From positions 32,823,201 through 32,887,200 of the forward strand of contig CM034307.1 in assembly GCA_019925795.1 (NCBI GenBank): DNA of 64,000 nucleotides, in the 5' to 3' direction. The DNA comes from Dendrobium chrysotoxum (taxonomy: Eukaryota > Streptophyta > Magnoliopsida > Asparagales > Orchidaceae). Numbering within the stretch: the first letter of the stretch is position 1; every line of letters starts with the position of its first letter. Positions 20,400-32,470 of this stretch are shown piece by piece. Made by a program: the position numbers and the translations under genes. The notes beneath the pieces are model-generated. The model was given only the letters and a program-made list of their open reading frames with translations, made no database searches and was not told where the DNA came from.

Positions 20400-22025
20400 A
20401 GAAATCATATATGATAAACTTTAAAAAATTTTGGCATAGAAAATAAAATTTTCCTAGAGATGCCCAACATCCCCTAGACATAAAGGCACCCTAATAGGTT
20501 AGGTGGTTTGCCATGACCCATAGGCGAGGAGGTGCCTAGTAAGGAAGAGTAAAATATGAATGCATGAGAACTCCCAGGCATTCCTAGGCTTACTTCTTAG
20601 ATAGCGCTAATCTTTCTCTGTAAGCCTAAATTTTTTATTTAGTTATGAGTATAAGAATTTTTAAGTTATCCTTAAGAGCCTAAATGTATTTTTCTCGCTA
20701 AAATAAATTGGTCATGCAAGAAAGAAACTTAGAAAAATAGGTAATTTCTAGTGCGCAATCAATTTAAACACATTATCAAATTATATATAACTAAATCAAT
20801 GTAAAGGACATATGGCCAATGCCATTTAATTACAACCCAGCGTATACGGAAATTATAAGTGAATGGGTACCACTAACAACAACTCAATTTTGAAACCTAC
20901 AAAATGACACAAGTATTTTTAAAATGGGATATATGTTCTTGTTTTCATTTCTTTGGCTCTTTTCTTTGTGTTCCATGGATCCATATTATCCAGATATCCA
21001 AATAAAAGAACTCCTCCCTAAAGAGATATTTTTTCTCTTCAGACCTCAAGTTCATCCTAATTTAGCTCTCCAAATGGAAGGAACTCCCCCCCAAATGGGT
21101 GTTTCCTCCCTTTTGGATTCCAAATTTGATGCTACATTTCCAATTTTAAATCTACTTTCAAAACTCTTGAATTAATTATCATACATATCAAAAAATTTAA
21201 AATGACTCTATACAACCTATATGCTATCCTAAGAAGTTTATATAAAATCATAATAAATCTCAAGCAGTCGTACTCATTTCATTGCTCACATCTGAGCCAG
21301 ACATAATTACTTAGTTACGCTTTTTATTTTTAGGTACCGCATGCAAAAAATTTGTTTAGAGAAATTTTGATTAGCACCCTTTTTATATCCATACATAAGC
21401 ATGACCACCTGAAGAAAACTCTGTTAGCATCTAGATTATCCTAACCTAGGCGAAGCCTAGCCCCCATAATATTATATCCCAGAATATCACATCAAGGCAT
21501 CACAGAACACATCAAATTATAATAACCAACATACAATGAAATCCATATAAAATCTATAAAAACTCTACTTCACACAAAAAGAAAGTATAAAGGAACAACA
21601 GCCTAGCCTAAAATTAGAGTTGGTTGTCCTAATAAGCCAGCTATAGTGTATACATCAGGCTGTGTGGTTTGGATGTTTCCTAAGTGGGTTGTTATTTAAA
21701 TACTAGATTGGTTGTTCTAATAGATCTAAGTCCTCTACTTAAATCTTTAGTGGTGCTTATTTTATTGTTGGTTTTCTCCTGGTGTATGCAGGTTATTTCT
21801 GTTGTTGGTCTGGTCTTGTCCCTATTGGTGCTTTCAGTCCTGGTGTTGGGGTTTGTTTTCTCTGGTGGTCTCCTTATCCTTTGTTAGCCTAGGGGGGGTT
21901 TTATGTTTTTCTATGGTGTTCGGCACTATACTTTGGTGATATGGGTTTGGTAATTTTTTGTGATATTATTGGTGGTTATTTCTTGGGTTGGTTATTCGAG
22001 CCATTCTTGTGTTGGTTTGGTGTGA
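20400..22025. repeat. Non-coding block A and LTR1 left flank, copy 2
   Basis: Homologous to 1-1663 with scattered differences and small indels. The frames at 20924-21175 and 21684-21887 are not conserved in the other copies. No gene called. Confidence 0.45.
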
Positions 22026-22030
22026 TGGTT

Positions 22031-24166
22031 TGTTAACCCCATGAGCCTCATTGCATAAAAAAGATATTTTAATAATAACAAATAAAGGATTGGAGGGTAC
22101 TAGTGTTTGATATTTAAGCGTGTCAACAAATCATAAAGGATAATCCAATAATCAAAGCAATTGAAGTCAAGTTAGTTTGGAACTGAGGCTGGGTGGTTTT
22201 CCTTTAGTATGGCACAATAATTGAAATTTATATATCTTGAATCAAAAAGCTAAAATACATTATTGTGATAAGTTCATTGCTTTTCTAAATTATTCATTAT
22301 AACTACCTCATGCATGATCATAACTTTGGTCATTTTTGAAAAGTTTACTATCTTGCATTTCAAAACTTCACAACTTGTGTTAATTTTTTTTTTTATTTAA
22401 TCCATCCAATAATGTTCTAAAATACATTTAATCATCTCCATACCATCAATTCTAACCTTGTATCTCAAATGATTATCAGATTATCCAAATTATTCATTTT
22501 CTCTTTCCTTCTACTATTCATGTTATTTCTATCTTGTCATGATTCACTTGTGAATAATGTTTGAGAACTTCTTGCAAGGTAAAATATTTTTAATCCAACA
22601 TTATTAAAACATTAGGTAATTATTTTTATTAATGTAAAAGTCCTTAATGTCATAATTTGTTTATGGTCAAATTATTTTTGAAAATTCTAGATATATTAAG
22701 CATTATTTAGTGGTTTAATCACTCATTAAAAATTTAGGAATTTTTAGTATTATTTTCAATACTAATCGCCCTCCAAAATAATTTTCCTTAAATAAAATAT
22801 CTATTTTTGTAAGTTTTGACCTCTCATTCTTAATAGAATTTTTAATTTTTTTTTTCAAATTTAGTGTTGGAATACCTTCCTAATTATATCCTCAAGTTGA
22901 AAAAAAAAATATCTTGGATTAATTAGATTGATATCATGATCAAATTTTTCCTAACTCTGATTCAAAATACATGAAAATCGCTTGTCCAAAATTGCCATGT
23001 GCTCTAAATTATTTAATCCTCATAACCTTGAATCATTAGCTAAATCATTCACCTCTTGTATTGAAGATGTGACAATCATGTAAAATGGTTAATATTTCAT
23101 CATGCGTTAGACAAAATCCTCTTGCATGAATCCAAACCAAATGCATTGCCAAATCAGCTCCCATGGCCAATATTAACATAATATCTTTCCTATTTTCTAT
23201 GGATTTGTGTAGGCTAATCTAATGCATTCCAAAATTAATTATTTTTTCAAATTATTGCCTAAATAATCTCCCTTCAATTCCCTCTTGACTTCGTCAAAAT
23301 TCTATCAATAAATAGTGGGGTTGGCTATGCGTGTGTGCCTGCTCCTAACCAAGTTAAAACTTTGCCAGAATTTTGTCTTGCTTACTAAATCATCTCCACC
23401 AACCTTTCTTGGTTAGATTTTCATTAATTCTTGTGCTCTTAATCATGCCAAAGAGTCTCCCCATCAATCATCTTCATCTTTTGCTCAAAGGAGATAAGTC
23501 TTTGGTGAGTTTGTTACAACTGGTGAATTATATTTTCAAATCTAGTTTGAAAGTTTTTTTTTAAATAAAAAACATTATTATTTTATTTTGTGATTGATTT
23601 CATATATAAGAACTTTACATATCCATATCATCTACATTCAAGTTTGTGTTTGTGATTAATTAAAATTAAATTTTTTGTGAGCTAGTCTATTTGTACTATT
23701 GGTTGATTTTGCAGGATGAGGGCTAATATATTTTAAAATTGAGAGCTAAGGTTAGGTTGTATTTTTTTTTTATGTAGTTTATGATCTTATAATGATTTGT
23801 ATGGGAGTTTTACTTGCCCAGTATAGGAAAGTATAGTGTTTTGGGGTTGTCTAGTGTAGGAAAGCACGGAAGTTGGTGTAAGCTTGAATTGCTTAGTGAA
23901 TTCCTAGTTGTGGGTGGCCAGGTGTGGACATAGGCTGGGTTTTGAGTTTTAGCCGAATCACGTAAACAAGTTGCTTGTGTCCTTATTTATCTTTATTACA
24001 CTTTACTTTATTGCTGGGTTACTTTCTCTATTCATAAAGTAATTAATTAACAATTTAAAAATAAGTCTTTTTATAAAAGAAAATATTAAAATTTTAATTG
24101 ATAAAAATTTTTTAAGCCATTTAATTCAAACCCCCCCCCTCTCTTGGGTGCCATAACCTTCTAACA
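22031..24166 (+). mobile_element. Solo LTR1, copy 2 (complete, with target duplication)
   Basis: A complete 2136-bp LTR. It opens TGTTAACC, closes CTTCTAACA and so has the short terminal inverted repeat TGTTA/TAACA. It is bracketed by perfect 5-bp duplications TGGTT at 22026-22030 and 24167-24171. A C-rich run and CTCTTGGGTG precede the 3' end, as is usual in this type of copia LTR. No primer-binding site or gag-pol follows, so recombination between two LTRs probably removed the interior. A deletion near 22540 distinguishes it from copies 1 and 3. Confidence 0.88.
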
Positions 24167-24654
24167 TGGTTTGGTTTGTATTGGTGGGCTTTTATTGTGG
24201 GTTCTTTACTTTTTCCCATGGCTTTTATTTTCTTTGTTCCTTGTCCTTATTATTTTTCTAGCTATTTGCATGGTGTTTGCTGTTGGAGGCTCTATGTCGG
24301 CTGTGGGCTATAATTTTATCTATTCTCATTTTAGGTACATTTTTATTGTTGTTTACCTGTTTTAATTTTGCCTCTATTTCTGGCCTTACAGTTGCCTGTC
24401 CATGTGTTGGAAGCTACTTATTTATTGGCTTTTCCTGCTTCATTGAATATCTGGATTGGGTTCCTCTTTTGAGGGCTGGCTTCTTACCTCCGTGGTTTTT
24501 TTCTCTTGATTATTGTGATAGATAGGATCATAGGCTCATTAGAGTTTGCTTAAAATTCTATATTTTTAGAGAGCTCTTGATCCTTTAAGGACTTATACCC
24601 TTTTTCATTAATTAATGCATAGGCCCCTCTGTAGGTCTTAACCAATTTTATAAG
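24167..24654 (+). other. Sequence right of intact LTR1, copy 2
   Basis: The first 115 bp (24167-24282) is found only here; copies 1, 3 and 4 deleted it together with the LTR 3' end. The rest matches 3835-4210. It shows what lay next to the LTR1 insertion site. No domain recognised in the hydrophobic frames 24171-24365 and 24277-24525. Confidence 0.5.
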
Positions 24655-24933
24655 ATGGTGATGAGACCTATAATGCTTTATGGTACAAAAAGTTTGCCAT
24701 TAAAAGAGAAGCATAATATTAAGTTAAGTGTTGCTTAGATGACGATGCTTAGGTGGGTGTGTGGCTTTACTCTTAGAGACATGATACGAAATGAGCATAT
24801 ACATGAAAAGGTTGGAGTAGCTCTAATGGAAGATAAGAATAGAGAGAGTCATCATAGATGGTTTGGTCACATAGAAAGATGACATTCTGATGAATTGTTT
24901 GGGAAAAATAGATGTATTAGTGTGTTGCACTAA
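24655..24933 (+). pseudogene. RTE-type LINE reverse transcriptase fragment (copy 2)
   Basis: Collinear with 4211-4525. An in-frame TAG replaces the GAG of the AEMRML motif near 24737. The 36-bp duplication of copy 1 is absent. Confidence 0.75.
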
Positions 24934-25112
24934 TTCACATACGCTATTCTATTGCCTAATATACAATGAGTGCATGATGGAGGCACACAAACTATCCATG
25001 CAAACTCCTAAAATCATCCCTATTGTACACATTATTTAATTTTTCTTTTAACAGATACTTTATTTGGTTGTAGGAATTTATAGTCCAATTGTATTATGGA
25101 TATTCAAAAGTA

Positions 25113-25395
25113 GACAAGTTAGATGTATGATCGAATGTTGCCTGAACACAATATATTGACAGATGAGTTTTTTTAATGGAGTGAATTATTTCATTCACGT
25201 AGGTTTCATTGTTCATATTCCAAACACAAAAATCAAGCTTATCTTACACTTGATGAGATTACTATTGATCTATATTGTAGAGGAATCATGCCAAAATATT
25301 GGTATTGAACTTCACACTATTAGTACGAGCCTCATTTTGACTCTCAGTGTAGCCCGTCTATAAGTTCTAATATAGTTGAGGAAGATAGAGTTAAG
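25113..25395 (+). pseudogene. CACTA transposase-associated domain, copy 2
   Basis: Same domain as at 4697, again with mixed frames. It ends at the deletion junction (AAGACATTTAAGGG, about 25393-25406), where the downstream Transposase_24 segment begins directly. Confidence 0.6.
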
Positions 25396-25399
25396 ACAT

Positions 25400-26120
25400 T
25401 TAAGGGTTTATGGGCAAAGCTCAATAGTGCTTCTAATGTCGGGGGCATAGGTAGCTCCTTCAATACTGGGAGCTCAATTCTACACACTGAGCATAGATGA
25501 TGATTGATAAAAACTTTAATATATTTTAATAATTTCTTTGTTTATGCATGTTAACCTAAGTATATTGCAGAAGGAGATGCTTGGAAGAGAACACACTGCA
25601 GTTGAGTTCCCCAGGAGGAACAATAGTGGGAGGATGAGTGAGCTAGTAGGGCATACATAAGTATTTAAGGATATGATACTTACAAAAATATTATAAGTTA
25701 AAATTATGCAATGATTAATCTAATGTTATATTATTAAGGATGAGTATATAAGGCTTCGAGAGAGCCAGCTGTAGTAGGTGAGGGTTCCTCTGGGGAATCT
25801 TTAGATGTTTCTGACTACTGCACTTAGTCAAAAGTGGTAGGTGGAATGCAGAAGGGACGGGTTTATGAATTAGGCTTGCAAGCCTATGCATATAAGGGTC
25901 AATCTCTTCTACTACCGCTACTCCACAGGCAGCCAAGAGAGTTTATATAGGCAACATATGGCTGACTTAATAGCAAAGTTAGAAAATGTTTGAAAAATAT
26001 AGGTGGGCATGAACATTCAGATACTAGATGAGCTTAGGAGATTGAGAAAGTAGATTGATGAAAATCAACCTACATCCAGATCGACTGAGGATGAAAGTGA
26101 GGATATAGATTTCTTCTAGA
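25400..26120 (+). pseudogene. Transposase_24-like CACTA protein, copy 2
   Basis: Homologous to 6485-7215. The N-terminal half was lost in the deletion that ends at about 25399. The VGGMQKGRVYELGLQAYAY motif is kept at about 25831-25890. Confidence 0.55.
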
Positions 26121-26442
26121 GTGTCTGTAAAAATATTTTTGATCCATTTTCTTTCTTTTGATGTGTAAGCACTAGTGAAACTTTAACAATGTTATAACAA
26201 TTATAGAATTTTATAGAATGTGGTTATTTATTTAAGCTATTAGAATGTAATTGTTACATTATTATTACTTTTTATTACTGTATTTAATTAAAGCTTTTAA
26301 ACTATTTAGATTTGTGCTATTGGAAAGCTCAATAACAAATAGTAGGAGCTATTTTTTATTTATGCTATAGGCTTCCAGTGGAATTGTGATTGACATTTTA
26401 TTGCAAATATTGATACGATGATTTAGTATTATTATTTCTTAT

Positions 26443-28164
26443 GGAAATGTTGCAAATCTTGATCCAAGCACTGTGATTTTGATGATAACAAAAATTCTTA
26501 CTTCTTTACTACTGCTACTATTGCATATCTATTTTGGTTGCCCTGCCTACTAACCTTTCAGGTCCACAAGATCACTTACAATGCATATAAGCTCAAAGAT
26601 TAGGTAGACTAGGATTGAGTCAGTCTGTAATTTCAATTCCATTGCATCTTTTACCTTTTATTAAGTCAAATGTACTGTGATGGATCCTGAAGCTAAGTAA
26701 CCTTGCATACACACACTCAGGGGGAGAAATTTGGTGAGTTAGAGAGTTTTCTATTTTTTGATCATATCGTATAGGCCGATTCTAAATTGTCATGGATGAT
26801 CAGTTAAAATCATAAACCCTAATTAGGGCATCCTTGATAATTAGGATTGCTTAACTAATCATCCAGGATGATTCATATCATAAAGGATGATCTGTACAAA
26901 TTGAGTTAGACCGCCGCCAATCACTATTTAGGAAATATTTTATAATTCAAAATTTGTTTTAATCATACAGGATGATCCATATCATTCTGGATGATTCTTG
27001 ACAATCATGCCTAAAATAATATACTAATTAGGAGACTAATTATGGTTGGATTGGTCAATCATATCGTATAGGACGATCTCCTTGGATAGTCTTGGATGAT
27101 CTTTTATATTTCATAGGACGATCTCCTATCGTCCAAGATGAAACTATAATTTTCTTCTAATCATTTAGGAGATCGTCCTAGATGTCTCGAGACTGTTGCG
27201 GGATGATATGCCGATTGCCTCCAATATTAAACTATTCATCACAGATGATCGAACAATTATACGGGGTAATCTGTATAAAATACTTCTCAGAGCAAAGGTG
27301 ATCATCCTGGCTGAAAAAGGTTATTTTGTACTAATCATACAGGACAATCGTGGGATCATCATGGATGATCTTTGACACAAAATTGAAAATCAGGGCTTTT
27401 TTGGAAGCCTCATATTTAAGTTCTCTTAATTACTTCTTAGCAAATCTTTTGTTGTTGTTCTAACCTAAGAGAGCTTAGAGAAGGAGAAGGAGAGTTTGGG
27501 AGAGAGAGTAAGAATCTTATGAGGGGGAGTTTGTGAGGGGATTCACAAAGGTTGCTCCAAGCACAAATTCAATCTTCTCCTTTAATCTTTGTCCTTGGTT
27601 CCTTAGTGGCTCTAGGAAGATGATCATCAGCATCAGATCAAGGTTCTCTACCTACTCTAGGTGGGAGTAAAAGGATTCATGGTTCTCTCATAACTCCAGG
27701 TGAGAGTAAAAGGATTCCGAGTTCTCTGCCTTCACCCGGGGGGTGAAAAAGGATTCAAGGTTCTCTGCCTCACCGAGTCGATGAAAAGATTTTCTAAGGG
27801 CTTCTCCACCTTGCTGTGGGTGAAAAAGGAGAGACACTAACTAATTCGTGCAATCCTAGAAAGAAGGTTTCTGTAGAGTGGATGTATGTCAGATTTGACC
27901 AAACCACTATAAAATTCAGTGTGCTCTTTATTATTTTTTTTATATTTTATTTCTGCACTTATCTATGATTTATTCTATGGTTAAAATCTCTTATTTTGTT
28001 ATCTACTTCCGCACAAGTTATTTGCTTTTAAAATATTTAAAAAAAAGATAAAAAGACTTTTCTTTTTATTTAAAAATTCTTAAAACACCACCAATTCACC
28101 CTTCTCTTTGTTAGCCTCAGGCTAGTTCTTTAGGATTTCACAACCCTCACAAACTTTTAGAAAA
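26443..28164 (+). mobile_element. Solo LTR2 inside the CACTA element, copy 2
   Basis: LTR 26448-28159 (1712 bp) with flanks GGAAA and GAAAA. This copy keeps the canonical start TGTTGCAAATC. Same internal layout as copy 1, including the palindrome array and the region GGCTTCTCCACCTTGCTGTG near 27800 that the Sirevirus 3' LTR carries in reverse near 50345. Confidence 0.85.
26765..27375 (+). repeat. Palindrome array in LTR2, copy 2
   Basis: Same array as at 7870-8505 with private changes; for example AATCATCCAGGATGATT near 26857 has A at the centre where copy 1 has T. Several units are weakened by mutation. Confidence 0.7.
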
Positions 28165-28310
28165 TTTCTGCCACAATGGGCGGCTGATTTATGATGGATT
28201 TTTTGTCATAATGCACGATGGATATTCTGCTGCAATTTGTGGTGGAGTTTTCATCACACATCCACCATAAATCCATTGCAAAATATTTGTGATGGATCTA
28301 TTACATCATA

Positions 28311-29230
28311 TATATATGATTGATATTTTAAAATATAATGGTAACGCGACAAGGTTTTCCATTGCTCTAGGTTTATTAACCATCAAGATTATGAGAAAAT
28401 ATAAATACAATGTCTTAATTCATGCCGATACCCTAAATTAAATAAGAAGTGATACAAGCCTAACTATGAGATGATTTTATTTCATTGAGAGAACTAATAT
28501 AGCATATATGGTGCTTGAAATATGTATAAATGAGGATATGATTCATCGTTCAACTTTTTAAGTGCAATTTAAATCTCAACAAGTATACAATTGTATCGTT
28601 CATAATATATGATGTTTGTAACATATGTCAGTTTATACTCAGATATCCGTTTTCAAAGTTTTAATACAATGAACTATTAAATGTACAACATAAATAAATC
28701 TTAACTCTATGGTATTATATATATATATATATACCATCATAAGATATTTCATAGCTTTTAAGCAAGACACAAAATAATTTCAATAACTCGAAGTGGTCAA
28801 GAATATGAGATTTATCTTAATGACTTAATAAGTTGGGAAGTGAAAGCCTTCCAACATTGAGCATGTAAGTATCTGAAATTAACATTTACAATGATATCCT
28901 TCTAATTTATTCAGCTATGCATAAACTATTTAAGCCATAATGAAAAGCCCATTATAATCATGATATGGATGTAAGTCCGTATGCCTGTAACATGAGTGCT
29001 ACAAAGAAGAATACGAAAATGGCTATCATATGGTATTTACATAAGACGTTTTAGCTTCTTTTTTTTTATAATGGAGTTCGAATCCAAACAAGTATTATTT
29101 ACCAAAATATCCATTCAAAAGTGCAAGAGTAACTACACTTTAGAACAAAGAAATAAAAGTTCCTTACAGCTTCTAAACTCAGGTCACGTGTACAGATAAA
29201 TATAAGTTGGATAATCATTCAATAATGGAA
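28311..29230. other. Deletion junction and AT-rich block, copy 2
   Basis: From about 28311 the CACTA tail is replaced by roughly 120 bp of private sequence (ATATATGATTGATATT...), then from about 28431 the sequence matches copy 1 from 11940. No gene seen. Confidence 0.45.
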
Positions 29231-30190
29231 ATGCCTACTTTGAATCTCACATGAAATAGAGTCCCATTCCCATTCCACTTATCCTTGAGTTTAGGAATCA
29301 TCATACTCAATCAAAGCAGTACAAAAGGATGAGGCAGGTTGTTACCTTCACGGTGAGAAGATGGTTCGTCGGCGAGCTTGCAAGTTAGGCACCCTGAGTG
29401 GTTGGGTCAGTCAAGTAGATGCCTGGTGGGTTGGATGACCGGAGTCAGCCAAGTCGACATCAATCAAACTTACTGGAGGCAGCAAATCAACTTGTAAGAG
29501 GTGGTCAGATGGGAAGGAGCCGAAGTTGGTGTGTAGCTTGGGTAGAAGAAGTTGAAGGAGGCAGAGATGCCGGTGGCAGGTCAGCATGGGCAACCGGTCG
29601 GACGAGACTGGTGGTGTAACGTCAGTCGGCTGGCTGGGCTTCACCGGTGGAGGTTGACGTGGTAGGTCGGCTAGAATGAGGTATGGCGTCAGCAGTTGGG
29701 TCGGACTGAAGGGTGGCCGGCAAGATCCTGAGAGTAGCACCAGAGGTGAAATGGGGGATAGAGCCGGCCACATTTTGTCCATCTTCGAAGCTCCATCATG
29801 TCATGAGGGAGGAGGACTTTTAGCCGTAGTCTTGAGAGAGAGAGAGTTCTTTGAGAAAAATCTCCTGTTGAAGAGTTCCTTGCCATCCATATCTACCTTT
29901 TGGGGTGGAGAGCCGTGTGGCATCCGAACAGTCCGGAGGTGAATCCAGATGCGCCACATCACCCGAATGCACCAGGCCTCGGGTGATGTGGCACCTCCGG
30001 ATTCACCTTCAAATGAATCCAATGAGGATGGAGGTCCTTGGCTTATGGAACCGTGGTAGGGGATTAGTCTGCCATATCTTTGAACTTTAGCTAGAGTCTT
30101 GGATCAAAAGCCGAATGGGGAAAGCACGGGAGTCGAAGCTACAGCTCTTATGTGAGAGATTTGTTTTCCATAAATGTGAGGTAGTTGGAG
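29231..30190 (-). pseudogene. GC-rich gene-like block, copy 2
   Basis: Homologous to the copy-1 block. The minus-strand start survives (MDGKELFNRRFFSKNS, near 29900) but a frameshift follows within about 15 codons. The acceptor-like TATACAG of copy 1 is TATGATG here. An imperfect inverted repeat is present at 29933-30009. The remaining frames are not conserved with copy 1. Confidence 0.35.
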
Positions 30191-30370
30191 GCATGCTTGT
30201 AAACCAGCCACTTGAACCGATCCTCTGAAAAATCCAATAAACCCTTGATCAAAGGGCTCATATCAAATAGCATCTCCTACAGTTTATCTCAGCCATTAGA
30301 TAATAAATAGCTTGGTTTAGGAATACATATAAAAAATAACATCAAATTAGATTGTATTTAAGCTTAATCA

Positions 30371-30401
<31 letters not shown>

Positions 30402-30445
30402 AATTTTAAATATTAATCTAAATCTAATTTATTAGGATTATTTAA

Positions 30446-30940
30446 TTTTAAATATGTTAGAAAGATATGTATTGTTTTTTATTTCATAATTTTTTATTTA
30501 AATAAACAAAGTAGTAATAATAATAATAATAATTGCAACAATAATAAGAAATAATGATAATAATCCCACCTCCTATCAACTCGACACACGTCAAATGATG
30601 CCCGACTCGAGTGTGAAATAAGGATGTGCAATAAAGGCTAAAACACGTGAAATCACATTGAATCGACATCAACCTGACCACGTGCATTTTAGAATAAAAT
30701 AGATGACAATATGTGATAAAAAAGGAGTAATCCTAAGGCTGACTATGGATCAAGGTAAAATACATGATTTGATCTTTTATCGAGCACTATAACGCAACAT
30801 ACAGGGAGATGGGTCGATCCACAAAATACAAATAATAAGGCAATGCAATTGGCCGATGCCACAAAGGAGGTGAACAAATGGGTCAAGCAAACTACTTATA
30901 TCTTAATAGCTACACAAAATAATTGAAATAGCAAACAAAA
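30446..30940. repeat. Private insertion in copy 2
   Basis: About 490 bp present only in copy 2; the flanks join directly in copy 1 at about 14050 (before AAAGCTTTCCCCTCA). It holds an AAT/ATA microsatellite (30509-30535) and a stretch with GATGGGTCGATCCACAAAATA near 30813, which resembles motifs seen at the edges of some plant retroelements. The element type is not determined. Confidence 0.4.
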
Positions 30941-31280
30941 CCAAAGCTTTCCCCTCATAATAAAAACAAAAACAAATTTCAAATTAAAAAAATTATTTGG
31001 TTTAAGTTATCTTTATGTGTTAAAAATAATTAAAAGTTAAAATCACTTAAATTTTAACTTGATTGAAGTGTCCTTTCCTCGTACCAGAAAGTTCATGAAG
31101 TTTAGAGTGCAACAATGCATGTTATTATTTACATACACAAACACACACATATATATAAATTATTGTTTCGTTTTGTGTTCTAGGATATCATAGGCTCCAT
31201 AGAATATGTAGAATCCCCTGATGGATCTCCTCATGTCAAAGCACTACTCGTAATTTGCATCAATAAAAGCGTTATTTGCT
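30941..31280. other. AT-rich spacer and deletion junction, copy 2
   Basis: Matches copy 1 at 14055-14350, then at about 31280 jumps to the sequence matching copy-1 position 16460, inside the At1g01500-like pseudogene. This deletion removed the NEK exon and MITEs and the last exon codons. Confidence 0.55.
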
Positions 31281-31856
31281 ATAAATTCCTATATTTGTAG
31301 CCCAACTAACATGTTCACCACTTCATTCCCATTGTCAATCCCATGCTCATATTTTAAATAGTTCGATTCTACCATCTCCTCCTCATCTTCCTCCTGTATG
31401 ACCGACAACTTCTGACAAAATCAAGTTCTCCTTAACTTCACTCTGTCTCTTATTAAAACTCCTTGATCAGTCACTACACCTATCTGCATCCACATATTCA
31501 AGCCGAACAACTCACACTCTAGTCCCCATCTCACATCTCGTTGAAAAATCCCTTTAACGGATTTCTCTCCATGAAAGTTAACATCAAACCTAAGGCCATC
31601 GGAAGCAAAAACTTAATCCGTGCTTGCATACATGACCTCCGTATCACTTTCAGCTTCCACCAATCGATCGCGACGCAAAATAATAGGGTTCAATTTTTTC
31701 GGAGGGATTTTCACACCATTGATTTCTAACAAGGTTGCGCTAGTTCTTGGGACATAGATCAACGTAAAGGTTTTTACAACACAGTGGTGAAGATTCTTGG
31801 GTGTGATGAGATGGAGTTTGAAGGATCGGAGTCGCAGAGGAATGTTTTGCCATCAT
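31281..31856 (-). pseudogene. At1g01500-like protein, copy 2 (frameshift, stop, truncated)
   Basis: Homologous to 16396-17037. One extra base within the first five codons shifts the frame, and a TGA lies after KLRRT near 31423. At the place of the copy-1 stop it reads a normal codon (RFDVNFHGEKS), so copy 1 and copy 2 were broken independently. The C-terminal membrane helix is removed by a deletion ending at 31280. Upstream TATA box and GA repeat are kept. Confidence 0.65.
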
Positions 31857-31940
31857 GTAGAATGAATGTTCCTATTTTGATTTTTATTTCTTCGTCAAGC
31901 TAAATCTTATTTAAGTTTAGGATGGCATTCTGCCTCCAGG

Positions 31941-31950
31941 TATATTTATA
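31941..31950 (-). promoter_or_regulatory. TATA box of the At1g01500-like gene, copy 2
   Basis: CCACCTATAAATATACC on the minus strand, 85 bp upstream of the ATG at 31856. Position and sequence match copy 1. Confidence 0.55.
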
Positions 31951-32380
31951 GGTGGTAGATGAAAGAGAGAGAGAGAGAGAGAGACAGAGAGAGATAAAGG
32001 GGCATGCGAATTAATTTCTTCTTTTCCACGTTGGGGCCTTTTGGAAGTTTTTAAAGAGCCTTACGGGTAGATAATAAACAAATTACAATGCGTTTTAGCT
32101 AAAAAAAACTTTAAAACTTATCTTTGAAGAACAGGTCCCACTTTAATGTTTGATGATTGTTTACAATATATAGGGCTAAGTTTTTTATAAAGATTGAGAC
32201 ATTACTAAGTGTATATATGTATGCAAAATAACCTAATGTGTCGTGCGTGTAAAGTATGCTATAGAGTCAACCTACTCGAAAGAAGAGGTCAAAAATAGCT
32301 TGCATAGCTTCATTATTTTTTGCACTAAGTCAGACATTTAGGCCAATTAAGGGACACACAGAAAGATATGTATATATATA

Positions 32381-32469
<89 letters not shown>
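32381..32469. repeat. TG microsatellite, copy 2
   Basis: An uninterrupted TG run of about 43 repeats at the place where copy 1 has the AT/219-bp array. Both are followed by TCTKTSTGTGTTATATTAG-like sequence, so the same locus has expanded differently in the two copies. It creates long spurious Cys/Val and Thr/His frames. Confidence 0.95.

Positions 32470-32470
<1 letters not shown>

Larger units (their letters stand above)
25113..28310 (+). mobile_element. CACTA transposon, copy 2, heavily deleted
   Basis: Keeps the transposase-associated domain and the C-terminal Transposase_24-like part, joined at about 25399 by a deletion of some 1.5 kb that removed the proline-rich ORF. The subterminal region follows the solo LTR at 28160 but stops near 28310, so the CACTA terminus itself is gone. 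Confidence 0.7.
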
